Source: Armatimonadota bacterium (GTDB lineage Bacteria; Sysuimicrobiota; Sysuimicrobiia; Sysuimicrobiales; Kaftiobacteriaceae). Taken from it: a DNA stretch of 64,000 nucleotides. Positions 29,673 through 41,183 of the stretch are shown one piece after another. Below the pieces are notes generated by a model. The model did no database searches. It was not told the origin of the DNA and saw only the letters and a program-made list of their open reading frames with translations. The position numbers and the translations under genes were made by a program. Location: assembly GCA_031081675.1 (NCBI GenBank), contig JAVHLZ010000002.1, positions 33,167-97,166 of the forward strand, given 5' to 3'. Numbering within the stretch: the first letter of the stretch is position 1; each line of letters starts with the position of its first letter.

Positions 29673-30434
29673 GTGGTCCTGGACGAGATGGTGGCCTACA
29701 AGCGGGACGAGGTGGCCCGCCGCAAGGCCGCGGGCACGGCCGTCGGGGGGCCGGTCGGCCGGCCGGGCCGGTTCCGCGAGGCTGTGGCCGCCCCGGGACT
29801 GGTGGTCATCGCCGAGATCAAGGCGGCCTCGCCGTCGGCGGGGGTGATCCGCCGACAGGTGGACCCGGTGGACCTGGCCCGGGCGCTGGAAGGGGCCGGC
29901 GCCGGCGCCCTGTCGGTGCTGACCGACGCCCGCTACTTTGGCGGGTCGTGGGAGGCCCTGGCGGCCGTGTGCCGGGCCACGCGCCTGCCGGTCCTGTGCA
30001 AGGAGATCGTCGTCGACCCGGTGCAGATCGACGACGCGGCGGCGGCCGGGGCCGCGGCGGTGCTGCTCATGGCGTCGGTGCTGGACGCCGACCGGCTGCG
30101 CGCGTACCGGGACCACGCCCGCCGCCGGGGGCTGGACGCCCTGATCGAGGTGCACACCGCCGGGGAGGTGGCCGCCGCCCTGGCTGCCGGGGCCGACCTG
30201 GTGGGGATCAACAACCGCGACCTGCGCACCCTGGAGGTGGACCTGGAGACCACGGTGCGGCTGCGGCCGCTGATCCCCCGGGGTATCCTGGTGGTCGGCG
30301 AAAGCGGCCTGCAGACCCGGGAGCAGGTGGAGCGGATGGAGAGGGCGGGCGTGGACGCCGTCCTGGTGGGAACGGCGCTCATGGCCAGCCCGGATCCGGC
30401 GAAGACGCTGCGGGCGTTGCGAGGTGCGCCATGA
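29673..30434 (+). CDS. trpC: indole-3-glycerol phosphate synthase
   Basis: Ring closure of CdRP to indole-3-glycerol phosphate. The 253-residue TIM barrel has VIAEIKAASPSAGVIR (catalytic Glu and Lys), ALSVLTDARYFGGSWEAL, LCKEIVVDPVQI and LVGINNRDLRTLEVDLE. It is monofunctional, with no PRAI fusion; trpF is separate downstream. GTG 29673 has GGGGAGG upstream. Confidence 0.96.
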   Translation: MVLDEMVAYKRDEVARRKAAGTAVGGPVGRPGRFREAVAAPGLVVIAEIKAASPSAGVIRRQVDPVDLARALEGAGAGALSVLTDARYFGGSWEALAAVCRATRLPVLCKEIVVDPVQIDDAAAAGAAAVLLMASVLDADRLRAYRDHARRRGLDALIEVHTAGEVAAALAAGADLVGINNRDLRTLEVDLETTVRLRPLIPRGILVVGESGLQTREQVERMERAGVDAVLVGTALMASPDPAKTLRALRGAP

Positions 30435-31477
30435 CGTCACGGCTCGACACCCAGACCCAGCCCGCGCGGGACGAGGCCCCGGCGGTCCCGGTGCGGGTCT
30501 TCTCGGGCATCCAGCCCACGGGCGTGATCCACATCGGCAACTACGTGGGGGCCCTGCGCCAGTGGGTCCAGCTGCAGGCGGAGTACGAGTCGTACTTCTG
30601 CATCGTGGACCTGCACGCCATCACCGTGCCCTACGATCCCGCGGAGTTTCCCCGGCGGGTGCTGGAGGCGGCGGCCGCCAACATCGCCGCCGGCATCGAC
30701 CCGCAGCGGTCGGTGCTGTTCGTGCAATCCCACGTGCACGAGCACTGCGAGCTCATGTGGCTGCTCAACGTGCTGACCCCGCTGGGGCAGCTGGAGCGGA
30801 TGACCCAGTTCAAGGAAAAGAGCCGCTACGCCCGCCGCGGCGTCATGGCGGGGCTGCTCAACTACCCGGTGCTGCAGGCCGCCGACGTGCTGCTGTACAA
30901 GGCGCGGCTGGTGCCGGTGGGCGAGGACCAGGTGCAGCACATCGAGCTGATGCGGGATATCGCCGAGCGGTTCAACAAGCAGTTCGGCGAGACGTTCCCG
31001 CTGCCGGAAGCGCGCCTCACCAAGGGGGCGCGCATCATGGCCCTGAACAACCCGATGGTGAAGATGAGCAAGAGCGTGCCCGGCAGCTACGTGGCCCTGG
31101 TGGAGGACCCCGACAGCATCCGCCAGAAGGTCCGCGCGGCCGTCACCGACCCCGGGCCGCCGGCTCCCGGAGCGCGCCTGGACGACGCCAGCCCCGGCGT
31201 GGCCAACCTGTTCACGCTGCTCGAGGTGTTCGCGCCGGACCGCTATCCCGAGTTCGCGGACGCCTACCAGAAAGGAACCATCCGCTACAGCGAGATGAAG
31301 CAGGTGCTGGCCGAGGCCATCGTCAAGACCTTTGCCCCGGTGCGCGAGCGCTACCACGAGCTGCTGCGGCGCCCCGACGACCTGCGGGACATCCTGGCCG
31401 ACGGCGCCCGGCGCGCCCGCCCCGTCGCCCAGGCCACCATGGAGGAAGTGCGGGAGAAGATGGGGCTGCGCCTGTAG
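30431..31477 (+). CDS. trpS: tryptophanyl-tRNA synthetase
   Basis: Charges tRNA-Trp. The 348-residue class I enzyme has SGIQPTGVIHIGNYVGAL, carrying the HIGH-type HIGN motif, and the KMSKS signature as MVKMSKSVPGSY (about residue 215). It also has GVMAGLLNYPVLQAADVLLY and VGEDQVQHIELMRDIA. It sits in the middle of the trp biosynthetic operon, overlapping trpC by 4 bp, so it should be controlled by the Trp T-box together with the biosynthetic genes. The N-terminal about 20 residues are an extra, low-complexity leader. Confidence 0.95.
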   Translation: MTSRLDTQTQPARDEAPAVPVRVFSGIQPTGVIHIGNYVGALRQWVQLQAEYESYFCIVDLHAITVPYDPAEFPRRVLEAAAANIAAGIDPQRSVLFVQSHVHEHCELMWLLNVLTPLGQLERMTQFKEKSRYARRGVMAGLLNYPVLQAADVLLYKARLVPVGEDQVQHIELMRDIAERFNKQFGETFPLPEARLTKGARIMALNNPMVKMSKSVPGSYVALVEDPDSIRQKVRAAVTDPGPPAPGARLDDASPGVANLFTLLEVFAPDRYPEFADAYQKGTIRYSEMKQVLAEAIVKTFAPVRERYHELLRRPDDLRDILADGARRARPVAQATMEEVREKMGLRL

Positions 31478-31548
31478 GCGGGGCGGGGATCCGGAGTGCG
31501 AGGGCGGGGTTCGTCGGCCTCTGGCCGCGGGTCCCGGCGGGTGCCGTC

Positions 31549-32178
31549 ATGACGCGGGTCAAGATCTGCGGGATCACCGACCCGGAGGCCGCGCAGGCCG
31601 CCGTGGAGGCGGGGGCGGACGCGGTGGGCTTCGTGTTTGCCCCCAGCCGCCGGCGGGTGACCGCCGACCAGGCGGCCGCCATCGCCTGGTCGCTGCCGCC
31701 GTTCGTGGCCCGGGTGGGGGTGTTCGTGGACGCCGACCGCGGCCGCATCCTGGAGGCGGTGGAGGCGTGCGGGCTCAGCGCCGTCCAGCTGCACGGGGAT
31801 GAGCCACCCGAGCTGTGCGCGGCGTTGCCCGTACCGGTGATCAAGGCCGTGCGGGTGTCCGGCGGGCAGTCCCTGCAGGGACTGGAGCGGTACCGGGTGA
31901 GCGCGTTTCTCCTGGACGCCTACGATCCGACCCGCCCCGGCGGCACCGGGCGCACCTTTGACTGGAGCCTGGCGGCCGGGGTGGCGCGGGTCCACCGGAT
32001 CGTGCTCTCGGGAGGGTTGACGCCCGCCAACGTCGCCGCCGCCCTGGAGCAGGTGCGGCCCTACGCCGTGGACGTGAGCAGCGGGGTGGAGACCGACGGG
32101 AGGAAGGATCCGGCCAAGATCCGGGCGTTCGTCGAGGCGGTGCGCCGGTGGGATGCCGGCGGAGGAGGTCGCCGATGA
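31549..32178 (+). CDS. trpF: phosphoribosylanthranilate isomerase
   Basis: Amadori rearrangement of PRA to CdRP. The 209-residue barrel has [21 protein letters not shown] (catalytic Cys), [29 protein letters not shown] for the catalytic Asp, and [14 protein letters not shown]...[16 protein letters not shown] 31549 begins the canonical MTRVKICG. A 71-bp gap separates it from trpS, the largest inside this operon. Confidence 0.96.
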   Translation: MTRVKICGITDPEAAQAAVEAGADAVGFVFAPSRRRVTADQAAAIAWSLPPFVARVGVFVDADRGRILEAVEACGLSAVQLHGDEPPELCAALPVPVIKAVRVSGGQSLQGLERYRVSAFLLDAYDPTRPGGTGRTFDWSLAAGVARVHRIVLSGGLTPANVAAALEQVRPYAVDVSSGVETDGRKDPAKIRAFVEAVRRWDAGGGGRR

Positions 32179-33389
32179 CCCAGGTGGGAGCTCGGGGGCG
32201 GCGGGGGTATTTCGGTCCCTTTGGAGGGCGGTTTGTCCCCGAGACGGTCATCCCCGCCCTGGAGGAACTGGAGGGCGCCTTCACCCGGCTGCGGGACGAC
32301 CCCGGATTCCAGGACCGCTACCGGCGCTACCTGCGCACCTATGCCGGCCGGCCCACCCCGCTGTTCTTCGCCGAGGGGCTCTCCCGGGCGCTGGGGCGGG
32401 TGCGGGTCTACCTGAAGCGGGAGGACCTGCTGCACACCGGCGCCCACAAGATCACCAACGCCCTGGGACAGGTCCTCCTGGCCCAGGCCATGGGCAAGAG
32501 CCGCATCATCGCCGAGACGGGAGCCGGCCAGCACGGCGTGGCCACGGCCACCGCCGCGGCCCTGCTGGGGCTGCAGTGCGTGGTGTACATGGGCACCGAA
32601 GACATGGTCCGCCAGCACCTCAACGTGGTCCGCATGCGCCTGCTGGGCGCCGAGGTGGTGCCGGTGGACGCCGGCAGCCGCACGCTGAAGGACGCCATCA
32701 ACGAGGCCCTGCGCGACTGGGTGACCCACGTGCGCACGACCTTCTACGTCATCGGCTCGGTGGTGGGTCCCCATCCGTATCCCACCATCGTCCGCGACTT
32801 CCAGGCGGTGATCGGCCGGGAAGCCCGGTCGCAGATCCTGGAGGCGGAGGGGCGGCTGCCCGACGTGGCCGTGGCCTGCGTGGGCGGGGGGTCCAACGCC
32901 ATCGGGCTGTTTTCTGCCTTCCGGGATGACCCGGTGCGGCTGGTGGGGGTGGAGGCGGGAGGGCGCGGCCTGGACAGCGGGGAGCACGCCGCCACGCTGG
33001 CCGCCGGTCGGCCGGGCGTGCTGCACGGCGCGCTGACCTACCTGCTGCAGGACGACGATGGGCAGGTGCGGGCCACCCACTCCATTTCCGCGGGCCTGGA
33101 CTACCCCGCGGTCGGCCCCGAGCATGCCTACCTCAAGGAGAGCGGGCGCGCCGAGTACGTGGCGGTGACCGACGAGGAGGCCCTGGAGGGGTTCCGCCTG
33201 CTGGCCCGCACCGAAGGGATCCTGCCGGCCCTGGAGCCCGCCCACGCCCTGGGCTACCTGCCACGCCTGGTCCGGGACCTGCCCGACGGCGCCGTGGTCC
33301 TGGTGGGCCTGTCCGGGCGGGGGGACAAGGACGTGGAGGTGGTGGCCCGCGCCGTGGGGCTCGAGGCATCCGCGTCCAGGCATCCGTGA
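32175..33389 (+). CDS. trpB: tryptophan synthase beta chain
   Basis: PLP enzyme that condenses indole with serine. The 404-residue TrpB1-type product has [19 protein letters not shown], the PLP lysine in [35 protein letters not shown], the phosphate loop [12 protein letters not shown], and [17 protein letters not shown] 32175 overlaps trpF by 4 bp. It forms the alpha2-beta2 complex with the next gene. Confidence 0.97.
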   Translation: MTQVGARGRRGYFGPFGGRFVPETVIPALEELEGAFTRLRDDPGFQDRYRRYLRTYAGRPTPLFFAEGLSRALGRVRVYLKREDLLHTGAHKITNALGQVLLAQAMGKSRIIAETGAGQHGVATATAAALLGLQCVVYMGTEDMVRQHLNVVRMRLLGAEVVPVDAGSRTLKDAINEALRDWVTHVRTTFYVIGSVVGPHPYPTIVRDFQAVIGREARSQILEAEGRLPDVAVACVGGGSNAIGLFSAFRDDPVRLVGVEAGGRGLDSGEHAATLAAGRPGVLHGALTYLLQDDDGQVRATHSISAGLDYPAVGPEHAYLKESGRAEYVAVTDEEALEGFRLLARTEGILPALEPAHALGYLPRLVRDLPDGAVVLVGLSGRGDKDVEVVARAVGLEASASRHP

Positions 33390-34219
33390 GTCGCCTCGCG
33401 TCGGTTTTCGCCGGCCTGCACCGCCCTGCCCTGATCCCGTTCCTGATGGCGGGCGACCCGGACCCGGAGCGCTGTATCCCGCTGCTGCGCGCCGCCGCCC
33501 GGGCGGGAGACATCCTGGAGGTGGGCATCCCCTTTTCCGATCCCATCGCCGACGGCCCCACCATCCAGCGGGCCGGCGGGCGGGCCCTGCGCGCGGGGGT
33601 GACCGTCGCCGCGGCGCTGGAGATCGTCAGGCAGGTGCGCCAGACCGCCGATACCCCCGTGGTGGTCCTGACCTACGCCAACCCCCTCCTGCAGTTCGGG
33701 GTGGACCGCTTCTGCGCCCGGGCCCGGGCAGCGGGTGTGGACGGGGTGGTGGTGCCCGACCTGCCGGTGGACGAGGCCGACCTCCTGATCGGCTCCGCCC
33801 GGCGCGCCGACCTGGACACCATCTTCCTGGTCGCGCCCACGACCTCCGACGCGCGCCTGGCCCTGGCCGCCCGCCACAGCCGCGGCTTTCTGTACTGCGT
33901 CTCGCTCACCGGCGTCACCGGCGCGCGCGATGCGCTCCCGCCGGAGGCGGAAGCCCTGGTGCGCCGCGCCCGGGCGGTGACGTCCCTGCCGGTCTGCGTG
34001 GGCTTCGGGATCGCCACGCCGCAGCAGGCGCAGGCCCTGGGGCGGGTGGCCGACGGGGTGATCGTGGGCAGCGCGCTGGTGGAAGCCGCAGAGCGCGCGA
34101 CCGACCCCGTGGGGGCGGTGGAGGATCTGCTCGGGCGGCTGCGCGGCAGCCTGGCTGCGGTCTCCCGCGGCGGCCCTCCATTGTCGGGACCGGCACCTCC
34201 TCCCGACGCGACGGGGTGA
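33386..34219 (+). CDS. trpA: tryptophan synthase alpha chain
   Basis: Cleaves indole-3-glycerol phosphate and passes indole to TrpB. The 277-residue barrel has the catalytic Glu and Asp in [19 protein letters not shown], then [25 protein letters not shown] and [16 protein letters not shown] 33386 overlaps trpB by 4 bp. The C-terminal about 20 residues are Pro/Gly-rich and extend past the conserved domain. Confidence 0.96.
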   Translation: MSRLASVFAGLHRPALIPFLMAGDPDPERCIPLLRAAARAGDILEVGIPFSDPIADGPTIQRAGGRALRAGVTVAAALEIVRQVRQTADTPVVVLTYANPLLQFGVDRFCARARAAGVDGVVVPDLPVDEADLLIGSARRADLDTIFLVAPTTSDARLALAARHSRGFLYCVSLTGVTGARDALPPEAEALVRRARAVTSLPVCVGFGIATPQQAQALGRVADGVIVGSALVEAAERATDPVGAVEDLLGRLRGSLAAVSRGGPPLSGPAPPPDATG

Positions 34220-34743
34220 TGGGGGCGGTCGGAAGCATGACCATGCGTCCACCCGCGGTGCGCACCCTGTGCCTGCTGCGGCGGGACGACCAGGTGCTGC
34301 TGCTGCGGCGCCGCCGCCCGCCCAACGCGGGTCTGTGGAACGCCGTGGGAGGCAAGGTCGCGCCTGGCGAAGATCCCTGGGCGGCGTGCGTCCGCGAGGT
34401 TTTCGAGGAGACCGGCATGCGGATCGCCCGACCGCGGCTGCGCGCGGTGGAGTTCGTGTCGGTCCGCCCCGCCAGCCTCCTGTGGGTGCTGTTGGTGTTT
34501 GTTGCCGTCGCCCCGCCGGGGGAGCCTGTGGCGTCGGATGAGGGCGAACTCCACTGGGTGCAGGTCGACGCCGTCCCGACCCTGCCGGTGCCGGTGGATC
34601 TCGGGCTGCTGTGGCCCATCCTGTGGGATAGGGATCAGGTCATGACAGTCCGGGTGGACCTGGAGGGCGAAGACGCCTCCACCATGACCCGCATGGCGAT
34701 CCTGGGCCCCGCCGACCGCGCGCGCCCCCTGTACCCGCCGTAG
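34219..34743 (+). CDS. Nudix hydrolase (MutT / 8-oxo-dGTP type)
   Basis: A protein of about 174 residues with an intact Nudix box GGKVAPGEDPWAACVREVFEETGM (REVFEETG core), so metal-dependent pyrophosphohydrolase activity is expected. The flanking RTLCLLRRDDQVLLLRR and the GLW-x-x-V-GGK lead-in resemble MutT/MTH1-like enzymes. GTG 34216, ATG 34219 and ATG 34237 are all possible starts. ATG 34219 is used because it overlaps the trpA stop (TGATG). It is the last gene of the trp unit and has no obvious link to tryptophan. Confidence 0.82.
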   Translation: MGAVGSMTMRPPAVRTLCLLRRDDQVLLLRRRRPPNAGLWNAVGGKVAPGEDPWAACVREVFEETGMRIARPRLRAVEFVSVRPASLLWVLLVFVAVAPPGEPVASDEGELHWVQVDAVPTLPVPVDLGLLWPILWDRDQVMTVRVDLEGEDASTMTRMAILGPADRARPLYPP

Positions 34744-34747
34744 CCCC

Positions 34748-34924
34748 GGGGACTGCCCCCTTCTGTGGGGACTGTCCCCACCTCCCGTCGGGGACTGTCC
34801 CCTCCTGCCGGACGGAGACGATCCCCGTTCTCCGTTCAGGGACGGTACCGCTCCCCTGGCCCGGCACATGTCTCCTCCCGTCGGAGCGGGGGACTGTCCC
34901 CAGACTGACCGGGGGACTGTCCCC
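34748..34924. repeat. cluster of five interrupted palindromes GGGGACTGTCCCC
   Basis: Within 177 bp there are four exact copies of GGGGAC-T-GTCCCC (34767-34779, 34790-34802, 34889-34901, 34912-34924) and one variant with a C in the second arm (34748-34760). A more degraded GGGAC...CTCCC lies near 34839-34855. Each copy is a 6-bp inverted repeat around a central T. Spacing is irregular (from 10 to about 86 bp). It fills the gap between the Nudix gene and the DUF1646 promoter. It looks like a dispersed palindromic repeat family rather than an operator array. Confidence 0.85.
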
Positions 34925-34951
34925 CCGGCCGGCGAGCGTGCGTCCGTCGCG

Positions 34952-34957
34952 TATAAT
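34952..34957 (+). promoter_or_regulatory. -10 box TATAAT of the DUF1646 gene
   Basis: A perfect TATAAT follows CGTCGCG. Its last two bases overlap an in-frame ATG at 34956, so that ATG could not be used from this promoter. The next in-frame start, GTG 34968, lies 10 nt after the box, again suggesting a leaderless or nearly leaderless transcript. Confidence 0.5.
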
Positions 34958-34967
34958 GGTGACCGTT

Positions 34968-35990
34968 GTGGACGTCGTCGTTGCCATTGACCTGATCATC
35001 CTGGTGCTGGTCCTGGTGCTGCCGCTGCTCCTGCACCGGGTGGAGCAGAACCTGGAAGCTTTCCTGTTCGCGATGGGGCTCCTCTCCGCGGCCGGGGCGG
35101 GAGTCCTGTCCCGGCCGCTGGTCGTCGCCGCCCTCACCCACCCGCTGCCCATCACGGCGGCCGTGTTTCTGGCGGGGCTGGTGTTTCACTGGACCCGCAA
35201 CCACCTGGGGACGCTGCTGGTCCGCCTGCGCCTGGTCCTGCCCATGCGGGCGGTGGTGGCCGTGGTGGTGACGGTCCTCGCCCTGCTGAGCAGCATCATC
35301 ACCGTGATCATTGCCTCCCTCGTCCTGGTGGAGGTGGTCAGCGCGCTAGGCTTCCGCCGTGAGGACGAGACCCGCCTGGTGATTGTGGCCTGCATGGCCA
35401 TCGGGATGGGAGCGGCACTGACGCCGGTGGGCGAACCGCTGTCCACCATCGCCACCGCCAAGCTGGGGGCCGACTTCTGGTTCCTGCTGCGGCTGCTGGG
35501 GCCCTGGGTGATTCCCGGGATCCTGGCGCTGGGAGGCGTGGTGGCGCTGCTGCCTCTGCGCTACCAGGGCGAGTCTCTGGCCGAGACGGGACCCCAGGAG
35601 ACCTACCGCAGCGTGGCGGCCCGGGCGGTGCGCGTCTACGTCTTCGTGATGGCCCTCACCCTGCTGGGGGAGGGGTTCCGGCCCCTGATCGACCGCTACA
35701 TCATCGGGCTGGACGCGCGGGTGTTGTACTGGATCAACACGGTCTCGGCCATTCTCGACAACGCCACCCTGACCGCCGCCGAGATCAGCCCGCGCATGAC
35801 CCCGCAGCAGGTGCGCGCGGTGCTGCTGGGCCTGCTCATCAGCGGGGGCATGCTCATCCCCGGCAACATTCCCAACATCATCGCCGCCAACCGCCTGGGC
35901 ATCCGCAGCCGGGCCTGGGCGCGCTGGGGAGTCCCCCTGGGGGTGGTCCTCCTGGTAGTGTACTTCGCGACGCTGTTTTTCATCCGATGA
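34968..35990 (+). CDS. DUF1646 family membrane transporter
   Basis: A polytopic membrane protein of 340 residues with about 9-10 hydrophobic helices. Diagnostic stretches are IGMGAALTPVGEPLSTIATAKL, NTVSAILDNATLTAAEISP and LISGGMLIPGNIPNIIAANRLGI, which resemble the discontinuous-helix motifs of the ArsB/NhaD ion-transporter superfamily. DUF1646 proteins are predicted cation transporters and are linked to sodium in other bacteria. Here a complete Mrp sodium/proton antiporter operon follows, supporting a role in cation homeostasis. GTG 34968 is preferred over ATG 34956, which overlaps the -10 box. Confidence 0.8.
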   Translation: MDVVVAIDLIILVLVLVLPLLLHRVEQNLEAFLFAMGLLSAAGAGVLSRPLVVAALTHPLPITAAVFLAGLVFHWTRNHLGTLLVRLRLVLPMRAVVAVVVTVLALLSSIITVIIASLVLVEVVSALGFRREDETRLVIVACMAIGMGAALTPVGEPLSTIATAKLGADFWFLLRLLGPWVIPGILALGGVVALLPLRYQGESLAETGPQETYRSVAARAVRVYVFVMALTLLGEGFRPLIDRYIIGLDARVLYWINTVSAILDNATLTAAEISPRMTPQQVRAVLLGLLISGGMLIPGNIPNIIAANRLGIRSRAWARWGVPLGVVLLVVYFATLFFIR

Positions 35991-36623
35991 CGGCGGGCGG
36001 GTGGACGTGTGGATGGCACGCTCAGAGGGCGCACAGGTTCGCTCTGATCCGCCCCGAGTCGGGCCCCTCGCCGCGCCCCGCCCCGATGTCAGACGCGCAG
36101 TCCGCAGCAGGATTCCCCGGGGTCTGGAGGAATCGGGGTAGTCGGCGTGCCCTGCGCGCCGCCCTCCTGGCCGCTGTGGGGGAGCATGGCGACGCCCGGC
36201 GAGTTCGTGGCGGTGGGGCGCCCGGAAGCGGGGCCTCGTGTAGTCTGTCTGGCGCCGGCAGTCCGTACCCGGCACGGGGGGTACTCATTCGGGGAACCGG
36301 GGAGTTCAGGTTGACCCACCGATGGCGCTGTGGCATCATGGGTGTGGTATTGGCAGAGGGGCTGACCGCCGCGGTCAGCCCCTTTGCTTCACGTGGGAGG
36401 CGGGTCTGCGCGAGTCAGGGCGAGACGGTATCGGGATGTTGTTGTGCTTGGCCGTGACGTCGTCGCCGTCCCTCCAGCGATCCAGCTCGTGGTGCAACCC
36501 AGAGGAGGGTCTTCACGCCTGCGGCCCTGAGCGCAGGAGTATGAGGGGAGACGGGAGGAGAATGTTCCCCACCTGGCGTGATGGCCGATACCCCCTGGAC
36601 TCGCGCGTGAAGACCCAGAGCTG
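35991..36623. other. 633-bp gene-free region before the mrp operon
   Basis: I find no convincing gene; open frames here lack family-like sequence and consistent codon bias. It contains TTGACC (36311-36316) with CATCAT 17 bp later, a weak promoter candidate. Immediately downstream is a strong terminator-like hairpin (36358-36385), then about 240 bp to mrpA. The position of the hairpin allows either an end for the DUF1646 transcript or an attenuator or riboswitch in a long mrp leader. Confidence 0.5.
36358..36385 (+). terminator. intrinsic terminator upstream of mrpA
   Basis: GGGGCTGACCGC (36358-36369) pairs perfectly with GCGGTCAGCCCC (36371-36382) and is followed by TTTGCTT. It is the clearest terminator-like structure between the DUF1646 gene and mrpA. 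Confidence 0.7.
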
Positions 36624-38936
36624 ATGGGGATCGTCGCGGCCGTGCTTTCCGGATACGTTCTGGCGGCGGCAGCACCCGCGCTGTCCCGACGCGCGGGTCG
36701 GTCCGCCGGTTGGCTTCTCGCCCTGCTCCCGCTCGGCTTGGCCCTGTACTTCGGCAGCCAGCTTCTGATCGTCGGTGAGTACGGGCCGCGTGTGTCGGGC
36801 CTGTCCTGGGTGCCGGCGCTCGACGTCGCGTTCTCGTTCAAGCTCGACGGACTGAGCCTGCTCTTCGCCCTGCTCATCACCGGCATCGGCAGCCTCATCG
36901 TGGTGTATTCGAGCGGATACCTGGCGGGGCACCCGCATCTTCACCGATTCTATGCCTTCATCCTGATGTTCATGGCGTCGATGCTGGGCCTCGTGCTGGC
37001 CGACGACCTCATCACCTTGTTCGTCTTCTGGGAACTGACGAGCCTGAGTTCGTACCTTCTGATCGGCTTCGACCATGAGCGACCGGAGGCGCGGGCCGCG
37101 GCGCTGCAGGCCCTGCTCGTCACGGGCCTGGGAGGCCTGGCCCTGCTGGCCGGCATCCTCATGCTCGGATCGGCCGCGGGCGGCTACGATCTGTCTACCA
37201 TCCTGGCGCGAAAGGAGATTGTCCGTAGCCATGAGTTGATTCAGCCGGCGATGTTCCTCATCCTGGCCGGCGCATTCGCCAAGTCCGCCCAGGTCCCGTT
37301 TCACTTCTGGTTACCCAATGCGATGGAGGCGCCCACGCCGGTCAGCGCTTTCCTTCACTCGGCGACGATGGTCAAGGCGGGCGTCTACCTGCTGGCCCGG
37401 CTCAACCCGCTGTTCGCCGGCATGGAAGGGTGGTCGTCCTCGGTGACGGCGATCGGCGCGGCCACGATGATCACCGGCGCGATCCTGGCCATGATGCAGG
37501 TCGACCTGAAGCGGATCCTGGCCTACTCCACCGTGAGCGCGCTGGGTCTGCTCACGATGCTGCTCGGCTTCGGCACGGAGGTCGCGGCGGCGGCGGCCAT
37601 GGTATTCCTGCTGGCCCACGCATTGTACAAGGGTGCCCTGTTCCTCGTCGCCGGAGTCGTGGATCACGAGACCGGTGTCCGCGAGATCACCGGGCTGACG
37701 GGGCTCGGCCGGGTCATGCGCACGACAGCGCTCGCCGCTTGGCTCTCTGCGCTGGCCATGGCGGGTCTCCCGCCGTTTCTGGGTTTCATCGGGAAGGAAC
37801 TGGCCTATGAAACGATCCTGCACGTCCCGGGCGGGGGCGCGGCGTGGACGACGGTGACCGTCGCCTGGAGCATCCTCTACGTGGCCATCGCCCTGATCTC
37901 CGGCATCGCGCCGTTTGTCGGCCCCCGGATCGTCCCCGCAAACGCCAGGCACGACGGTCCCGTGACCCTGTGGCTGGGTCCGCTGGTGCTCGGCGCGCTT
38001 GGTCTGGCCATGGGTGTTGCGCCCGGTCTCCTGGCGCGGCCGTTGGTCGAACCGGCCGCCGGAGCAGTGGCGCCGGGGTCGGCGGATGTTTCACTGGCGC
38101 TCTGGCACGGCGTCAACCCCAGTCTGGCCCTCAGCCTCGTGGGTCTTGTCGGCGGGCTTGCGATCTACACCGCGCAGGGCGTGTTGCGGCCGACCCTGGG
38201 GAGCATGGCGAAGATCCTGCCTTGGGGACCGGCGCGGGCGTATGATGCCGGTCTGGACGGCCTCAACCGGGCGGCAGTGGCCCAGACCCGCCTGCTGCAA
38301 AGCGGCTACCTCCGCTACTATCTGCTGCTGATCATTCTTGCCGCCACAGTCACCGGGTGGTACACACTGGTCCGGGCCCGTGTGGCAGGCGGCCCGCTGC
38401 TGTGGGACTGGAGCGATGCGCGATTCCATGAGCTGGTGCTGGCCGCGCTGATCATCGTGGCCGCCACCTGGGCCGCGCGGTCCCCATCCCGCCTGGGGGC
38501 CGTGGCAGCGTTGGGGGTCACCGGGTACGGCGTGGCGCTGATCTACTTCCTCTTCGGGGCGCCCGATCTGGCCATCACGCAGTTCCTGGTGGAAACGCTG
38601 ACCGTGATCCTGTTCGTTTTGGCCTTCTACCACCTTCCCCGCTTCACGGTGCTTTCGCATCCTGCGGCGCGGATAAGGGACGTGGCGGTGGCCCTGGTTA
38701 CAGGAGGGCTGATGGCGGTCCTGGTCCTGGCGGCCGCGGCGGCCGGCGCGCCCCGCACCGTTTCCGCGTACTTCGCCCAGAACAGCTACCTGCTGGGCCA
38801 CGGCCGGAACGTCGTGAATGTCATCTTGGTGGACTTCCGCGCGCTGGACACCCTGGGGGAGACCGTCGTGCTGGCCGTGGCCGGCATCGGTGTGTATGTG
38901 CTGCTCAAGCTGCGACCGGAGGAGCCGCGGCCATGA
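36624..38936 (+). CDS. mrpA: Na+/H+ antiporter subunit A
   Basis: Largest subunit of the Mrp cation/proton antiporter, related to NuoL. The 770-residue protein is almost entirely transmembrane. Ion-path residues lie in [15 protein letters not shown], the conserved TM5 Glu, and in [34 protein letters not shown] with its key lysines. The C-terminal region (about 640-770) is the MrpB-like extension with [17 protein letters not shown] and [14 protein letters not shown]. It overlaps mrpB by 4 bp. The Shine-Dalgarno is weak. Confidence 0.95.
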   Translation: MGIVAAVLSGYVLAAAAPALSRRAGRSAGWLLALLPLGLALYFGSQLLIVGEYGPRVSGLSWVPALDVAFSFKLDGLSLLFALLITGIGSLIVVYSSGYLAGHPHLHRFYAFILMFMASMLGLVLADDLITLFVFWELTSLSSYLLIGFDHERPEARAAALQALLVTGLGGLALLAGILMLGSAAGGYDLSTILARKEIVRSHELIQPAMFLILAGAFAKSAQVPFHFWLPNAMEAPTPVSAFLHSATMVKAGVYLLARLNPLFAGMEGWSSSVTAIGAATMITGAILAMMQVDLKRILAYSTVSALGLLTMLLGFGTEVAAAAAMVFLLAHALYKGALFLVAGVVDHETGVREITGLTGLGRVMRTTALAAWLSALAMAGLPPFLGFIGKELAYETILHVPGGGAAWTTVTVAWSILYVAIALISGIAPFVGPRIVPANARHDGPVTLWLGPLVLGALGLAMGVAPGLLARPLVEPAAGAVAPGSADVSLALWHGVNPSLALSLVGLVGGLAIYTAQGVLRPTLGSMAKILPWGPARAYDAGLDGLNRAAVAQTRLLQSGYLRYYLLLIILAATVTGWYTLVRARVAGGPLLWDWSDARFHELVLAALIIVAATWAARSPSRLGAVAALGVTGYGVALIYFLFGAPDLAITQFLVETLTVILFVLAFYHLPRFTVLSHPAARIRDVAVALVTGGLMAVLVLAAAAAGAPRTVSAYFAQNSYLLGHGRNVVNVILVDFRALDTLGETVVLAVAGIGVYVLLKLRPEEPRP

Positions 38937-39346
38937 CGTCCTTGATCCTCTCCACGGCGGCCCGGTTTCTCCTGCCGCTTCTGCTGCTCTTTTCCCTGTT
39001 CTTGCTGGCCACCGGGCACCATGAGCCGGGTGGCGGCTTCGTCGGCGGACTGGTCGCCGCGGGGGCGTTCACCTTGTATGCCATCGCGTACGGCGTGCCG
39101 GCGACTCGCATGCTCCTGCGTGTGGATTCTCGCCTGCCGGTGGGGGTGGGGCTGCTCATCATCCTGGCCAGCGGCGCCGTCGCCCTGCTGCGCGGACAGC
39201 CGCTTCTCACCGGGCAGTGGTGGGATTTCCCGCTGCATGCCGCCGCGCGCGTGACGGTGGGCACGCCGCTGATCTTCGACGTCGGGGTCTACCTGCTGGT
39301 GGTGGGGACGGTCCTGACGATCTTCATGTCGCTCGCGGAGGAGTAG
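38933..39346 (+). CDS. mrpB: Na+/H+ antiporter subunit B
   Basis: A 137-residue membrane subunit with the MrpB signature [19 protein letters not shown] and the C-terminal [22 protein letters not shown]. It has about four helices. It overlaps mrpA and is required for the assembled antiporter in other bacteria. Confidence 0.95.
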   Translation: MTSLILSTAARFLLPLLLLFSLFLLATGHHEPGGGFVGGLVAAGAFTLYAIAYGVPATRMLLRVDSRLPVGVGLLIILASGAVALLRGQPLLTGQWWDFPLHAAARVTVGTPLIFDVGVYLLVVGTVLTIFMSLAEE

Positions 39347-39348
39347 CG

Positions 39349-39692
39349 GTGGAGACGCCGCTGGGGCTCGTCATCGGGGGGCTGTACGCGGTCGGCCTGT
39401 ATCTGATGTTGCGGCGCAGCATCGTCAAGCTCCTCATCGGGCTTGCCGTGCTGACGAACGCGGCCAACCTGCTGATCTTCACGGCGGCGGGGGTGACCCG
39501 GGGCCGGCCGCCCCTCGTCCCGCCCGGCCAGGCGCAGCTGTCCTCGCCCTACGCCGATCCGCTGCCTCAGGCGATGATCCTCACCGCGATCGTCATCGGC
39601 TTCGGCGTGCTGGCCTTCGCCGTGGTTCTCGTCCACCGGGTAGTGCAGGTGGTGCGCAGCGACGACCTCGACTCGATGAAGACCACCGACAC

Positions 39693-39696
<4 letters not shown>
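39349..39696 (+). CDS. mrpC: Na+/H+ antiporter subunit C
   Basis: A 115-residue NuoK-like subunit with three helices: [40 protein letters not shown] and a final helix [19 protein letters not shown]. The [14 protein letters not shown] lead-in is typical of MrpC. GTG 39349 lies 3 nt after the mrpB stop. It overlaps mrpD. Confidence 0.94.

Positions 39697-41179
<1,483 letters not shown>

Positions 41180-41183
<4 letters not shown>

Noticed and set aside
34748-34924. CRISPR array
   Set aside because: Repeat units are only 13 bp, palindromic and irregularly spaced, with no cas genes nearby.
35987-36457. Open frame of about 156 codons before mrpA
   Set aside because: It has no family resemblance and runs over a terminator-like hairpin; its codon use is unlike neighbours.
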